Below, piece by piece: positions 42,606 to 53,200 of a stretch of 64,000 bases of DNA; within the stretch, counting starts at the first letter, position 1; each line of letters starts with the position of its first letter. The stretch covers positions 18,803,867 to 18,867,866 of the forward strand of contig CM055882.1 in NCBI GenBank assembly GCA_029582165.1, in the 5' to 3' direction. The position numbers and the translations under genes are program-made. Source of the DNA: Portulaca oleracea (taxonomy: Eukaryota > Streptophyta > Magnoliopsida > Caryophyllales > Portulacaceae). The notes under the pieces were generated by a model. The model saw only the letters and a list, made by a program, of their open reading frames with translations. It did no database searches and had not been told where the DNA came from.

Positions 42606-43243
42606 GTAATGGTATCGAGCTCAGGTTACAACACAGTAGCTCTAAGTGTCCCTTAGGTTTAGTTAGACCTTAGGATGCTACGTTCGGAGTGATGAGTGTA
42701 GGATGGGGAAATTGAATGTGTGTCTATTTCTATGTCTCCTTGTGTTATAAGCGCATGCTTGGTTCGTTTTGATATTTTTTTGGATGGAATATTGCCTCCT
42801 CTGCTATAAGTACCCGACTTTATCTTCTTTGAAGGATCTGAATCACGAGGAGGATTTGGAATACAACACCGAGGAGGGCCTGGAACCAGAAGAGGACCTT
42901 GGATGAGAATTCGAAGGCTGAAAGAGGACCTGACCTTCAAGGAGTAGCCGTTGGAGATTTTAGTTTGTTGTGAGAAGCAGCTTCAAAAGGATCGAGACCG
43001 TCTCTCTAGCGAAAGTGACGGGGAAACTCTGCTAAAACCAAAGTCACCTTGGAAGCTACGCAGGGGATTAAATCGAAGTATCAGCACCTATTCAACATAT
43101 AAGATGCGTCGAGTTTCGAGGACGAAACTGGTAATGATGTAAAACCCCGAAATTTTGGTGAGCGCCATCGTTAGTTACGTCTGCCAGACCGTTAGTTTCA
43201 AGTTTAAGGTTCGAGGACGAAACTTCTTTTAAGGGGGTAATGA
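42606..43243 (+). mobile_element. Array internal segment 7
   Basis: 638 bp. The primer-binding site is damaged (TGGTATCGAGCTCAGG). It lacks 12 bp (about CTTTTGAAGAGG) from the relic polypurine site at about 43130. Confidence 0.88.
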
Positions 43244-43493
43244 TGTAAAACCCCGGAAAATTTAAAGGTGTTGACCGTGACGCCGTTAGTAAATTAAGTT
43301 TGACTTCGTTAATTGTTTATCTATTCGTTTGTGTTTATTGTTGCTAACACTTGAGCTCGTAGGACCGTTGAGGGACTAACAAGGGTATTTTAGTAATTTC
43401 TTACCTACATGGGAATTTCTTGGGAGTAAGGGTATATTCGTAATTTCATGTGTTATTATAATTAGATGGATTGTGTGATTATTATTATTCGCG

Positions 43494-43527
<34 letters not shown>

Positions 43528-44195
43528 GATATTATTATTATTGTTACTATGTGAATATTATTATTATTCTTACGTGATTGTTATTATTATTATTTTTATT
43601 ATTAATATTATTCTTCTTATTATTATAATTATTGTTATGTGATCATTATTAGTATTATTGTTGTTAGTATTCCTTATTATTAATTAGTAGAATTAGTAGA
43701 AGTGGAACCCACCTTAGATAGAATTTGTTAGGATGTGGTTTTCATGCGGTTAGAGGGTTTTTAGAATTGGATTAGGCTTAAGATTAGTTTAGGGGGAAGA
43801 TTGGTAATTAGTTATGTCTAACCTTAGGCCTTCTAAACCTAAGAACCCCCAACCACAAAACTCACGCACTCAACTCCCTCCGCTTCCTTCCGCCTCTGTA
43901 TTCTCTCTTTACTCTCTTTCACTCTCTGTCGTGCGCCTCCAGTCAGCGCCGCCGCCGAAACATCGCCGGAAACTAGCTGGTGCCGCCGCCACCACACTGC
44001 ATCGTTGCTGGCCCGGAGTCGCCGCCGCCACCAGTCAGCCAGCCCGGCTTCCTCTCACTCTTGTGGTTGGGTATAAACTTCAATCTCGATTTTAGCTACG
44101 TGGTTCGATGTTAGTATCGCATGGTTGCTATGGTTTTTCTTGTTTTACGTGACTCACATGTTAGTTGTAGTAATGCATTCTTTAGCTGCTATTAC

Positions 44196-44235
<40 letters not shown>

Positions 44236-46360
44236 AACATGAATCTTTGGTAGTTGTATGGAAATGGGAGTCTTTTGTTTTTCTTTTAAATAATCATTAT
44301 TATAGTTGGAGTTTTATGTGTTAATTATATATGAATCATGTTAGGGTCTTGTTAGTATTATTTTATGCATGAATTAGGCTTAGTTTAAATTGTTAAATCG
44401 TAATTCGTTGTTTTACAATTTGAATAATGTGTCATGTATATTAAAGTTTCAAACATTACGTATTTATGTTACTATTATGTGACTATTATGTGTTTATATT
44501 ATTATTATTGCGATGTTTATCGGGCTTCTCTTGGTTAGAAATATTCAAATGTTGTTATTGTTGAATTAAATTGTTGTGTGCGTCTTGGGTTACATGGTTT
44601 GGTGACAAGTTATGAGCCTTATTTTTTTTTTATTCCTAAGTTTGGTTGCAAATTGTTCAGAATGTTTAAATAGAGGGAATTAATTGTTTACGTGTGAATT
44701 TGTGTTAGTTTTTGGTATAATTGACCCCAGTTGTGTTAAGTGAGTGAAGGAGAATGTATTGGACTTTAGTAGGCTGTTTTAGGCCCAAATTAGAACCCCG
44801 GGATCGAAAGGTGAAATATAAAACCGAAATTATAAATTAAATAAGAACCGGGATCGGGACAGTTTTGTTAGTGTCTAAATACGGATCACCATGAGAGTTA
44901 TAGTGATCTTTTGATCGAACCCTTTGAACTGAATGTTCCCTAAGATGTTAGGAATCATAGGAATTTTACGGATCGAACGATTGATTTGTATAACCCGAGT
45001 TATAATCTTTTTACCAGAACCTGTCAGATCTGGACCAATTGGGAAGATGGGTGTTTTTAGAGTCCTTCGGGACTGATATGGGCTTGGTCATCAACCTAGA
45101 AGTTTTAGTAGACATCCCGAGGTTTCCGAAAAGTCCAAAACCAGACCCATAGGATGTCGGGAAGTCGAGTTGTGACCCGTTTTATGTGAACGTTACAATC
45201 TGTCCTCTGCTTGCTTTTATTTATGAAAATTGTTGAGTAAATTTGATGTGTGAACTTGTTATATAATTCCTTGAGTGTGTGAAGTGTAAATCATAAATGG
45301 TAGGAACCTAAGTGTTCCTAGGGGATGGGTTAGGTAGTTGATAGTTAATACTAACTTCGTTAGAATGCGTTTTGATTAGATAATTATTCTTATTCTAGGC
45401 CCGAGTTAGTGCGTGACGATAATGAGCTCAAGTGTGTTCTCCTTATTGCTGTACTGTGACGTTATTCAGGTAATTGTCTATGCTCTAATCCCCACCGGGA
45501 TGCTCTTTAAATGTGTTTTGATGTTTTATAATCTATTTTGAGAATTGCATCCCGAAAGGGGACTTTTGTCGTAATACGACCATCTGTTTTGATAATCTTT
45601 CTGATTCGATTGTGATCTTGGTTTATTTGAGTTGATAAATTGGATGGTCTTTTATTCGAAGTTTTGTTAATGGTTTTGATAACTTGGGATGGTTTGACTT
45701 GAGAGTCGTGAGTTGATGTTTTATAATCTATTTTGATGCCTTTGGTAGGCGATATTATTTATGCTTTTGGTGGGCGATGTTCTTGATGCCTTTGGTAGGC
45801 GATGTTTTGATGCCTTTGGTGGGCGATATTATTTATGCCTTTGGTAGGCGATGTTCTTGATGCCTTTGGTAGGCGATATTACTTTAAGGGATTTGGTATC
45901 GCGCCCGCAAATTAAAATATGTATTGGATTGTTTGAGGAAACAGTATGGGATTAAAGGTTTGTAAAACGTTTGATTCGATCCCTCTCCCCAAAATGAATT
46001 GAAATGAACTTAAACTGTTTTAAACGTTAGGGGTAGACATTATTGAGATTTCCCCCTCATTTTTGAAATGTTTTGTTTTCAGGTGAAGATCTAAATGCGG
46101 GGGACGGGAATTAGAAGTGAGGACGACGAGTTTAGAAGTCCTTGAATCTTTTTATATTGTTTTCGTTATGAAATCTTAAAGTTTTGTTTTGAGTTGTTAG
46201 TAGTTACCGTTAGCAGACAGTTGTGTTTTTCTTTCTCGCCTTGTATTCCTTCGGGGATACGGCAGTGACGCCCAAACTAAATTTGAAGTCTTCCGCTAAG
46301 TTTTGTCTGTTAACGTTAGTTGACTTTGACTTTCTATAATTTAATTTTCGGGGCATTACA
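43244..46360 (+). mobile_element. Array LTR 8 (3' terminal)
   Basis: 3,117 bp, ending GGGGCATTACA and followed by GTTAT rather than by a primer-binding site, as the outer 3' LTR should be. About 150 bp is missing at about 45717-45735, just before the minisatellite. Confidence 0.92.
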
Positions 46361-46365
46361 GTTAT

Positions 46366-47182
46366 TGTTATGTTTATTAATATTGTTATTTTTATTCTTA
46401 TTAATATTATTATTGATAGTAATTGTTATTAATATTATTATTGTTAATAATTGTTATTAATATTATTATTGTTAAATAATAAATAAAATTTAAATATTAT
46501 ATATATTAAAGTTATTATTGTAATTATTAAATATAATAATTATTAATGTTGTTATTATTAATATTATTGTTAATCATGTGTTAATTTGATAATTATTAGT
46601 GATTAATTGTATAATTATTATTAATAATTATTGTGTTATGAAAATTAGATTAATATTAATATTGTTAATATTATTAATATTAATGTTAAGCATGTGTTAA
46701 TATGATAATTAATAGTGATTAATATCAGTGATTAGTGATTCGTTGTTAATATTTGATGTGTTAATATTATTTAGTGATTACGCATGTGTTAATATTTGTG
46801 ATTAATTGTGTTAGAAAAAAATTGTAATTGTGATGTAGGGTTAAGTTTAGGGCTTAATGTATATTCCGAATAGTTTATATGTAGTTGTGTTAAAAGGAAG
46901 TTGAGTTTGGATGATTTTGGTTGTTATTTGTAAGTAAGTTGCCGTATAAAGTTGCTATGGGTAATTTATTCATAATCCAACATAATTGTCAACTTATGTA
47001 CTCATAACTCCAAATGATGACATAATAGTTATGTCACATCCATTTAATAACTTAGGTACTCAACAACCAGTTGATACGTAAGTGAATAGCTTATTTTGTG
47101 ATGGTAGGTTAGGATAATAATTATGTTAATGTATAGTTATAGTATGTTAGTTGTATACGTCAAAAAAAGAAGTTGAGTTTTG
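46366..47182. other. MULE interior, AT-rich low-complexity sequence
   Basis: Dominated by TTATTAATATTATTATTG-like sequence continuing the tract that precedes the array at 16261-16328. No gene. The last 200 bp are more complex but carry no recognisable feature. Confidence 0.6.
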
Positions 47183-47842
47183 GGTCATGTTAGTGTCCAA
47201 GGAGAGTGTGTGTTGTAACCTGATAATGTATGGTTGAGAAGGTTAACCAATGCCTCGCATCAACTCTCGTTTATTAGTTTGGTTCCCAAAAAGTAGCCCA
47301 CTATCAGCAGTGAAATTGCGCGAGGTCTACAGTGCTCTGGGAGTTAGAAGCGTATCAGATTCAATACAATGCAATGTTTCTATTGTGCAGCCTGGTGGCC
47401 AATAAGATAAGGCGGATTTAAAAGAGAATCTAGTAGTGAAGGGTCTTATACAAATCGTGTTGGGCTTTCTTGCATGTAAGATTCACAGGTCCATCAAAGC
47501 ATTGAACGATGATGCAAATTCACTGCTTTGATGGACCTGTGAATCTTACATGCAAGAAAGCCCAACACGATTTGTATTAGACCCTTCACTACTAGATCCT
47601 CTTTCAGATCCGCTTTATCTTGTTGGCCACCAGTCTGCACAATAGAAACATTGCATTGTATTGAATCTAATACGCTTCTAACTCCCAGAGCACTGTAGAC
47701 CTCGCGCAATTTCACTGCTGACAATGCGTTAATTTTTGGGAACCAAACAATTAAACGAGAAGTCGGTACGGCTGATGAAAGTCTTTTTCAACCATAGATT
47801 AACAATTAAACAACACACTCTCCTTGGACAATAACATGATCC
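47183..47842. repeat. Long inverted repeat (hairpin, arms about 320 bp) of a coding-like fragment
   Basis: The left arm 47183-47502 and right arm 47524-47842 are inverted copies separated by about 21 bp. The inner 200 bp are nearly identical; the outer 120 bp are more diverged. The inner part encodes a protein-like stretch in both arms. On the minus strand of the right arm it is open for 76 codons (47494-47724; LREVYSALGVRS, NVSIVQTGGQQDKADLKEDL, GLIQIVLGFLACK). On the plus strand of the left arm the same reading is interrupted by TAA. The differences between arms are largely transitions. It looks like a captured fragment of a host gene duplicated head to head; the parent gene is not securely recognised. 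Confidence 0.85.
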
Positions 47843-47956
47843 TCTTGCCTCGTGACACGACTTAGTTAACCAACACACGTTAACCCATTTGCGCATATTC
47901 TTGCGACTTAAATGATTATTATGTTATGTATGTCTTCATTTTGCAGGTGATCTAAA

Positions 47957-50015
47957 ATGGTAGGGAAGGGCAAGGGTCGAGGGTTTCTGAACCGGGCGAA
48001 TCGACTTGTGAGTGGTTGGAGGGTGAGTGCAGGGACCCCCAGACGCAATGTGGATCTGCGTCGACTCGCCCGTCTTTGGTCGTGTACGGATGGAGGTGAT
48101 GCGTGAGGGCGGCCGAGGACACGGGAGTCGAGCAACGTGAGATTTCGTTGACTATCTCGGCGAGCCATGGATGAGTCTAGCGGCTCTACAACATCCGGTC
48201 GGGGGCGATGAGGCGAGGAGCGAGATGCAGATGATCCCGACCTCCATCGCCAACTTTACGACTACTGGGCCAGTTTACATGCCATCAGGTTTCATGCCGA
48301 TGAGGGATTCATCGGGGAAGTTTGCCCCAATTCGACAGGGTGGGCGAGGAAGCGATTACGCTCATGGTGAAGTAGGTCGATGCGAATATCGAAGAGGAAG
48401 CGAAGCGGCGACAACTCCTGGAAGATTGGTGGTAACGTGCCCGGGGGACCTGCAATTCCCTCATTAATACCGAGCTTTGGAGGTCACATTGCTCGGGAAA
48501 TATGGGAGGTCGCGGCGTTAGCCGTGTTGTCCTTGATTGCATGACGAAGAAGAATGCGTTGAGGGAATTGTGGTCAATACACGACAAGATGGATCCCGCA
48601 TGCCAGGCTGCATTGGGAAGGATCCAAATAACCAATTTGATGGAGTTGATGTACGACCACATCGACACGACGTTGATCTCGGCGTTCGTTGAGAGGTGGC
48701 AACCCGACACAAACACATTTCACCTTCCCTTTGGTGAAATGACGATCATGTTGCATGATGTTCAACATATATTGGGTCTTGCAGTTGATGGCTTGATGCC
48801 TGAAGGACTTCCTAGGGAAGTCGTTACCCAGTACGTGCCCGTGATTTTTGAAAAAGGAATGGCGGAGCTGAAGGCTGATAGCATCTATAATAAGGGTGGC
48901 ATAGCTGACTCCCATTTGAGGTCGATTAGTTTATCGACCAGTTTTCCCATTCCCCATAGGATAGGGGCATGGTTGTTGAGCATGCTGGGAAACACTATCC
49001 TCGTGGACAAATCGAGGGATAGAATTAGGCCGCATCCGTGGCCTAACACTGATGTTATCGTTGATCGCATTGCTTGGGGTACGGTGACCTTGGCGTTCCT
49101 TTACCGCCAGTTAGGGATGGCGAGCAGGGCAGGGACAGCCAAGATGGCCGGGTGTTTGACCCTGTTGCAGGCCTGGATCTACGAGTACTTTCCTGATTTT
49201 AGGCCACACGCGGAGCAGCCGGTTAATGGACCTCGGGCGAGCAGATGGTCCCCCATCCGCCAGCCAAGTTCTGGACAGCGCCTACGACAGTTGCGGGCCT
49301 CCTTGGATGCGTTGACGCCGGATCGTGTGAGTTGGGCCCCGTACGGTCCTGCCCCATACAAGTCATGCAGCAGGGCGTTGTACAATGGCGGCATTCGTGC
49401 ATACGACATCACTGAGCTGTACATGCCCGATCGCGTCGTCCGGCAGTTAGAGCACCTACAACATATCCCACGGAGATTATCAGTACCAAAGAGCGCTGAA
49501 CGACCGGCGAAGGGCCCCTACAAATTGGAATTTGTGGATGCTAACGTCAGCGCTGACTGGGTGGGGTTTCCCATATACAACAAAATGTCAGTGCGTGATG
49601 TGCCCCGCGCGAAACAAGTGCTGTGGGAATCGGATGTCGCTTACAACGACTGGTATGCGGCACATTCACACAAGTTTTTGAATAACAACCCCTCCGCAAG
49701 CCAATCGACAGTCGAGGACCTTCCGACACACGAACAGGTACACTTAAACCCTCATCATAATTAAATATTTTGTGTTTTATTTTTTGTTTTATTTTTGATT
49801 GGTCTGACCTCATTATTTTTATTTTATTTTTACAAAAGTGGGCCTATACATGGGCATCATTAGTTCAGCGAGGGAGGCATCAGTTACAAGCGGACGATGA
49901 GACAGCGACAATTAATCGTGCATGGTATGATGAGATGGTCGAGTTGCACGGGCGTTGGTGCCATCAGATGCATATCGAGGTCCCCGAGGCGGAAGATGAT
50001 GCGGAGGAGGAGTAG
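47957..50015 (+). pseudogene. Plant mobile domain (PMD, MAIN-like) gene of the MULE, 5' part degraded
   Basis: PMD proteins are found as host proteins (MAIN/MAIL) and as passengers in plant transposons; their biochemical role is unclear. The long open part, 48502-49737 (412 codons), has the family's landmarks: AFVERWQPDTNTFHLPFGEM near codon 60-80, then LGLAVDG, then WGTVTLAFLYRQL followed by GCLTLLQAWIYEYFP, and a later WAPYGP. A GT-AG intron, 49738-49838 in phase 0, joins it to a 59-codon final exon (WAYTWASLVQRGRHQ to an acidic tail ending EDDAEEE). Upstream, PMD-like sequence (PSFGGHIAREIWE, about 48467-48506) lies in another frame, one base out of register. That frame runs back to an ATG at 47957 just after a possible splice acceptor (TTTTGCAG), but holds TGA codons at 48104, 48149, 48209 and 48368. 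The frame assignment before 48440 is uncertain. The gene converges with the transposase gene. Confidence 0.85.
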
Positions 50016-50226
50016 ATTGTGTTTTTCAATTTCGTTGTTTTTATTGTACCCTAAACTAAGTGTTAATTTGTGTTGAACTAATTAAGCGATTACCGTTGTG
50101 TTAATGGTTTGTGTTAATTTGTGTTAATTTATGTTATGTTTGCCGATAACGTTCCAATTAACTGCATCATTTTCAATATAAATATAATTAGCAATTCATA
50201 TATATACAAGGGTACAACTACAACCA
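50016..50226. other. Short spacer between convergent MULE genes
   Basis: About 210 bp of AT-rich sequence separates the stop codons of the PMD gene and the transposase-OTU gene. It presumably holds both polyadenylation regions; no other feature is visible. Confidence 0.6.
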
Positions 50227-53200
50227 TCATTGGCGTTGAGCGACCCTAATAGCCTGCCATCTATCAATACGAGCCTGGAAAGGCTCATCCCAACCTTGAA
50301 CAGTTATGTCTCTAGCTGCTCGCCATCCAATATGAATCGGCGGTAGAGGGCAGTCATCCCGTAAATGGATAAGCATGAAGTGGTTATTGTATCGCACAAT
50401 TCCCTGAACTTTCGCAGGTGCCGTACGTCTAGGCCCTCCTCTTATGGGTAATATTGATATGCATAGTTCAGCTGTCTGCGATCGTGGACCAGGAGGTGTT
50501 GACAAGAAGATCCACATCATATTCATCGATGTCGCAGCTGGAAATAAGTCATTTGGAGCCGACATCCAATGTTCGTACGGGGCTGGCCCAGCCAAGTGGC
50601 CGTGAATCCTTGCGTAGGTCTCAAGGAACATCTCCTTGCTGTTAGAAAACGCAGTAACATATGCATTTTCACTCGCCTGCAACTCAGTGCCCATTGAGAA
50701 CCTAGCGATTGACCACTTTTCCTCATCCCCGTAACCTGCCTCGGCTACGCATCTGAACCCACAGTTGCCATCAGCTTCCACATCCGTCCATCCAACGGCG
50801 TATGGCAGAATGAAATGTGGCAAAGCGTCCTCGAACGGGAACGGATCTTGACGCATCCGGTTGATACCTGCGAATCATATTATCTTAAGTTATAATCAAC
50901 AATATATAGTCATTATGAAAACCAAACAAGTGCTATAAAGATTAATATAGGCAAACCTGTTGACCCCATCCCAACTGATGAAGAACTGGTTCCCTTTTTC
51001 CTTGACGAGTTCGTCGTAGTCTTGCTACCCCGTCCCGATGATTGTCCGTACTCAAACGCACTGGGATTGCGTCGCGTTGATTTTGAAGTCTTCGGTCTGC
51101 CGGGCTGTGGGGGGCTTGTCTGCGGATCAGGAATATACTCATTGTCGGGATTCAACTTTCCATTGAGGACACTGTTTACGTGTCGTACAACTGCTGGGTC
51201 ACTCTCCCGAACCTGGTTCGCGAGTTCCTCAAATTGTTCTAAGTCTGTACCTGATGGAACATCATTTGAGCATGCAGTTTCACCATCGCCAATCACTATC
51301 AGTTATCTCCAAAACATATTTATCCGTGTCAGCGGAATTGGCTCTCCAGATGCGTAAACTTCCATCATAGAACACACGCACGGGAGGAGGTGGGTTCTCG
51401 ACACCAGGTGATCGCATAAGTAGCATTCATTTTCATACCTCATCGCCAGTATCTTATTGAGCTCATACGACATAAGGTCCAATGCGTGATGAGATACTCT
51501 TCCGAGCAAATTCTTAAAGAAATGAGATGGACCTAATTGCCTGTGCGTGCTCCTTGACAGTTCAAGCTCCCTCTTAATCTCCGTATGTTGATTCTCCAAG
51601 TGATGGTGAATCTTCGCAAACACACGATCGAAGGTGCCTCTGGAACTGCCGATATAATACTTTAGTGATGAATGCTGGCTCTCAACTCTTGAAGTGGCTG
51701 TGTTCCCCATATGAGGTACATTATCGGTCCAAGCACAAACAAATTTTTCTTTATGACTCAGCCACGTCCCCATAAGATAATCAACTATCGGTTTGTTTTG
51801 CCCGATCCACGCGTTAACAACCTCTTTCCACTTAACCTTGAAATCTCCAACAGTCTTCGCATGTACAATGCCGTTCCAGAAATGATGTTTGAAATGAAGC
51901 CCGATTCCGAGCTTCTTGCCCCTAGTAAGGACGTTTACTTTGTTCTCCACATCATTCGCAATATGCCACACGCACAAAAGTTGGTGCACATTTGGGTAAA
52001 CCCTGGCAACAGCCCCCAACAAAGCATCCTGCTTGTCCGTCACAAACACGGATGGAATTACATCGGTACCCAACAATTCATGCACCCTCCACATTAGCCA
52101 CTCATATGATTCCATCTTCTCGCCCCGCATGAACGAGTAAGCAATCTGGAAGTTGCGGTTTGTCGATGTCATGCCTACGAGCTCACATAAAGGCCACTTT
52201 GTCTTGTTTGTCTTGTACGTTGTGTCAATGAGAATGACATTTGGGTACGTACGTAGCAACTTCAACGAGTAAGGATGGCATAAAAAAACTTGACGAAGCT
52301 CGCCATCGTCATCATAATCGACAAAAGAGACGTACCCGCCGAGTTTCGCCATGCGCAAGCATTGTCCCGCAGCCGTCCTACCATCCAATTCCTCAGTGCG
52401 CATCTTTGCCCACTCGTTGTATACTTGCTTCGCGTTTATCGTAGAGGCGGGGAACCTAATCTTCAACGACGTTTGTATCGTCCCCGGTGTGCACCCCGTG
52501 TTGGTCATATCCCGGACATGTTCTTTCATTTCAGAGGTTAATGGATGTCCGTGACGATGCCCTTCCTCGTACACGATGAAGGCATGATTGTGCTTCCCCC
52601 GGTCACCGTCGCGCACACGAACTCGTCATTCCGTTTCGTTGCGAGTCCACGCAACAATGGCGAATTTACATTGGCACGCCTTCGTTGACGTACTCCGACG
52701 AGCCGCATCATCTAGATCGTTCAATTTGCCACGAAACTTTCCGTACCTCCAACACTTCAAATAACACCTTAACGGACTATCCACATCTTTTCTCTTGTAC
52801 GAAGCCCGTACAAACCTAAAACCGATTGCTGCAGCTACTCCATTGGCCCATTCTTGCAAAGCTTCAATACTCTCGAAAACATTTTGCGTTACAAAATGGG
52901 AGGAGTAATCAACGCCGTCCCCGCCAAAGTCCTCCAAAAAAACCTTCAAACAATAAAAACAATTATTAATATACTAATAATAACTGGGATAATAATTCGT
53001 AATAATAATGTTAGTAGCTTCAACATTAATAATTAACATACAATTCTAATATTAATTATCACAATAATAATATTATAATAAAATAAAAAATTGTAACATA
53101 ATTAACATAATAATAACAATTAACAACATTGTTTACCATAATAATATTATTTTAAATAAATAAATAATAATTTTAACAACATTTACTAATATTATTAATA

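Larger units (their letters stand above)
16329..46360 (+). mobile_element. 30-kb tandem array of long-LTR, short-internal retroelement units (8 LTRs, 7 internal segments)
   Basis: The sequence alternates LTR and internal segment: LTRs begin TGTAAAACCCCG and end GGGGCGTTACA; internal segments begin GAATGGTATCAGAGCTC, containing the initiator-Met tRNA primer site, and end TTTTAAGGGGGTAATGA, a polypurine tract. Unit length is 3.7-3.9 kb, of which about 3.2 kb is LTR and 0.65 kb internal. The 5-mer GTTAT lies immediately before the first LTR (16324-16328) and after the last (46361-46365), and there is none at internal junctions. The polypurine-side motif TTTCGAGGACGAAACT is typical of Tekay/Del chromoviruses. 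No gag or pol is present, so the unit is a non-autonomous derivative of the TRIM/LARD kind. The array sits in AT-rich DNA of the MULE. Confidence 0.92.

Noticed and set aside
16893..44095. A plus-strand frame of up to about 93 codons (starting MSNLRPSKPKNPQPQN) in each LTR
   Set aside because: It overlaps a CT-rich then GC-rich leader-like region, is Pro/Ser/Arg low-complexity, and is frameshifted or truncated in several copies. It is more likely untranslated LTR leader.
16329..46360. Centromeric satellite or tandem gene cluster as an explanation for the 3.9-kb repeats
   Set aside because: LTR termini, primer-binding sites, polypurine tracts and a single 5-bp target duplication explain the units as retroelement sequence.
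47494..47724. Stand-alone 76-codon gene in the right hairpin arm
   Set aside because: The same sequence exists inverted with an in-frame stop. No start context or complete domain is seen, so a captured gene fragment is the better reading.
50454..52554. Plus-strand open frames of 60-130 codons opposite the transposase-OTU gene
   Set aside because: They are antisense shadows of conserved minus-strand coding sequence, with no domain of their own.
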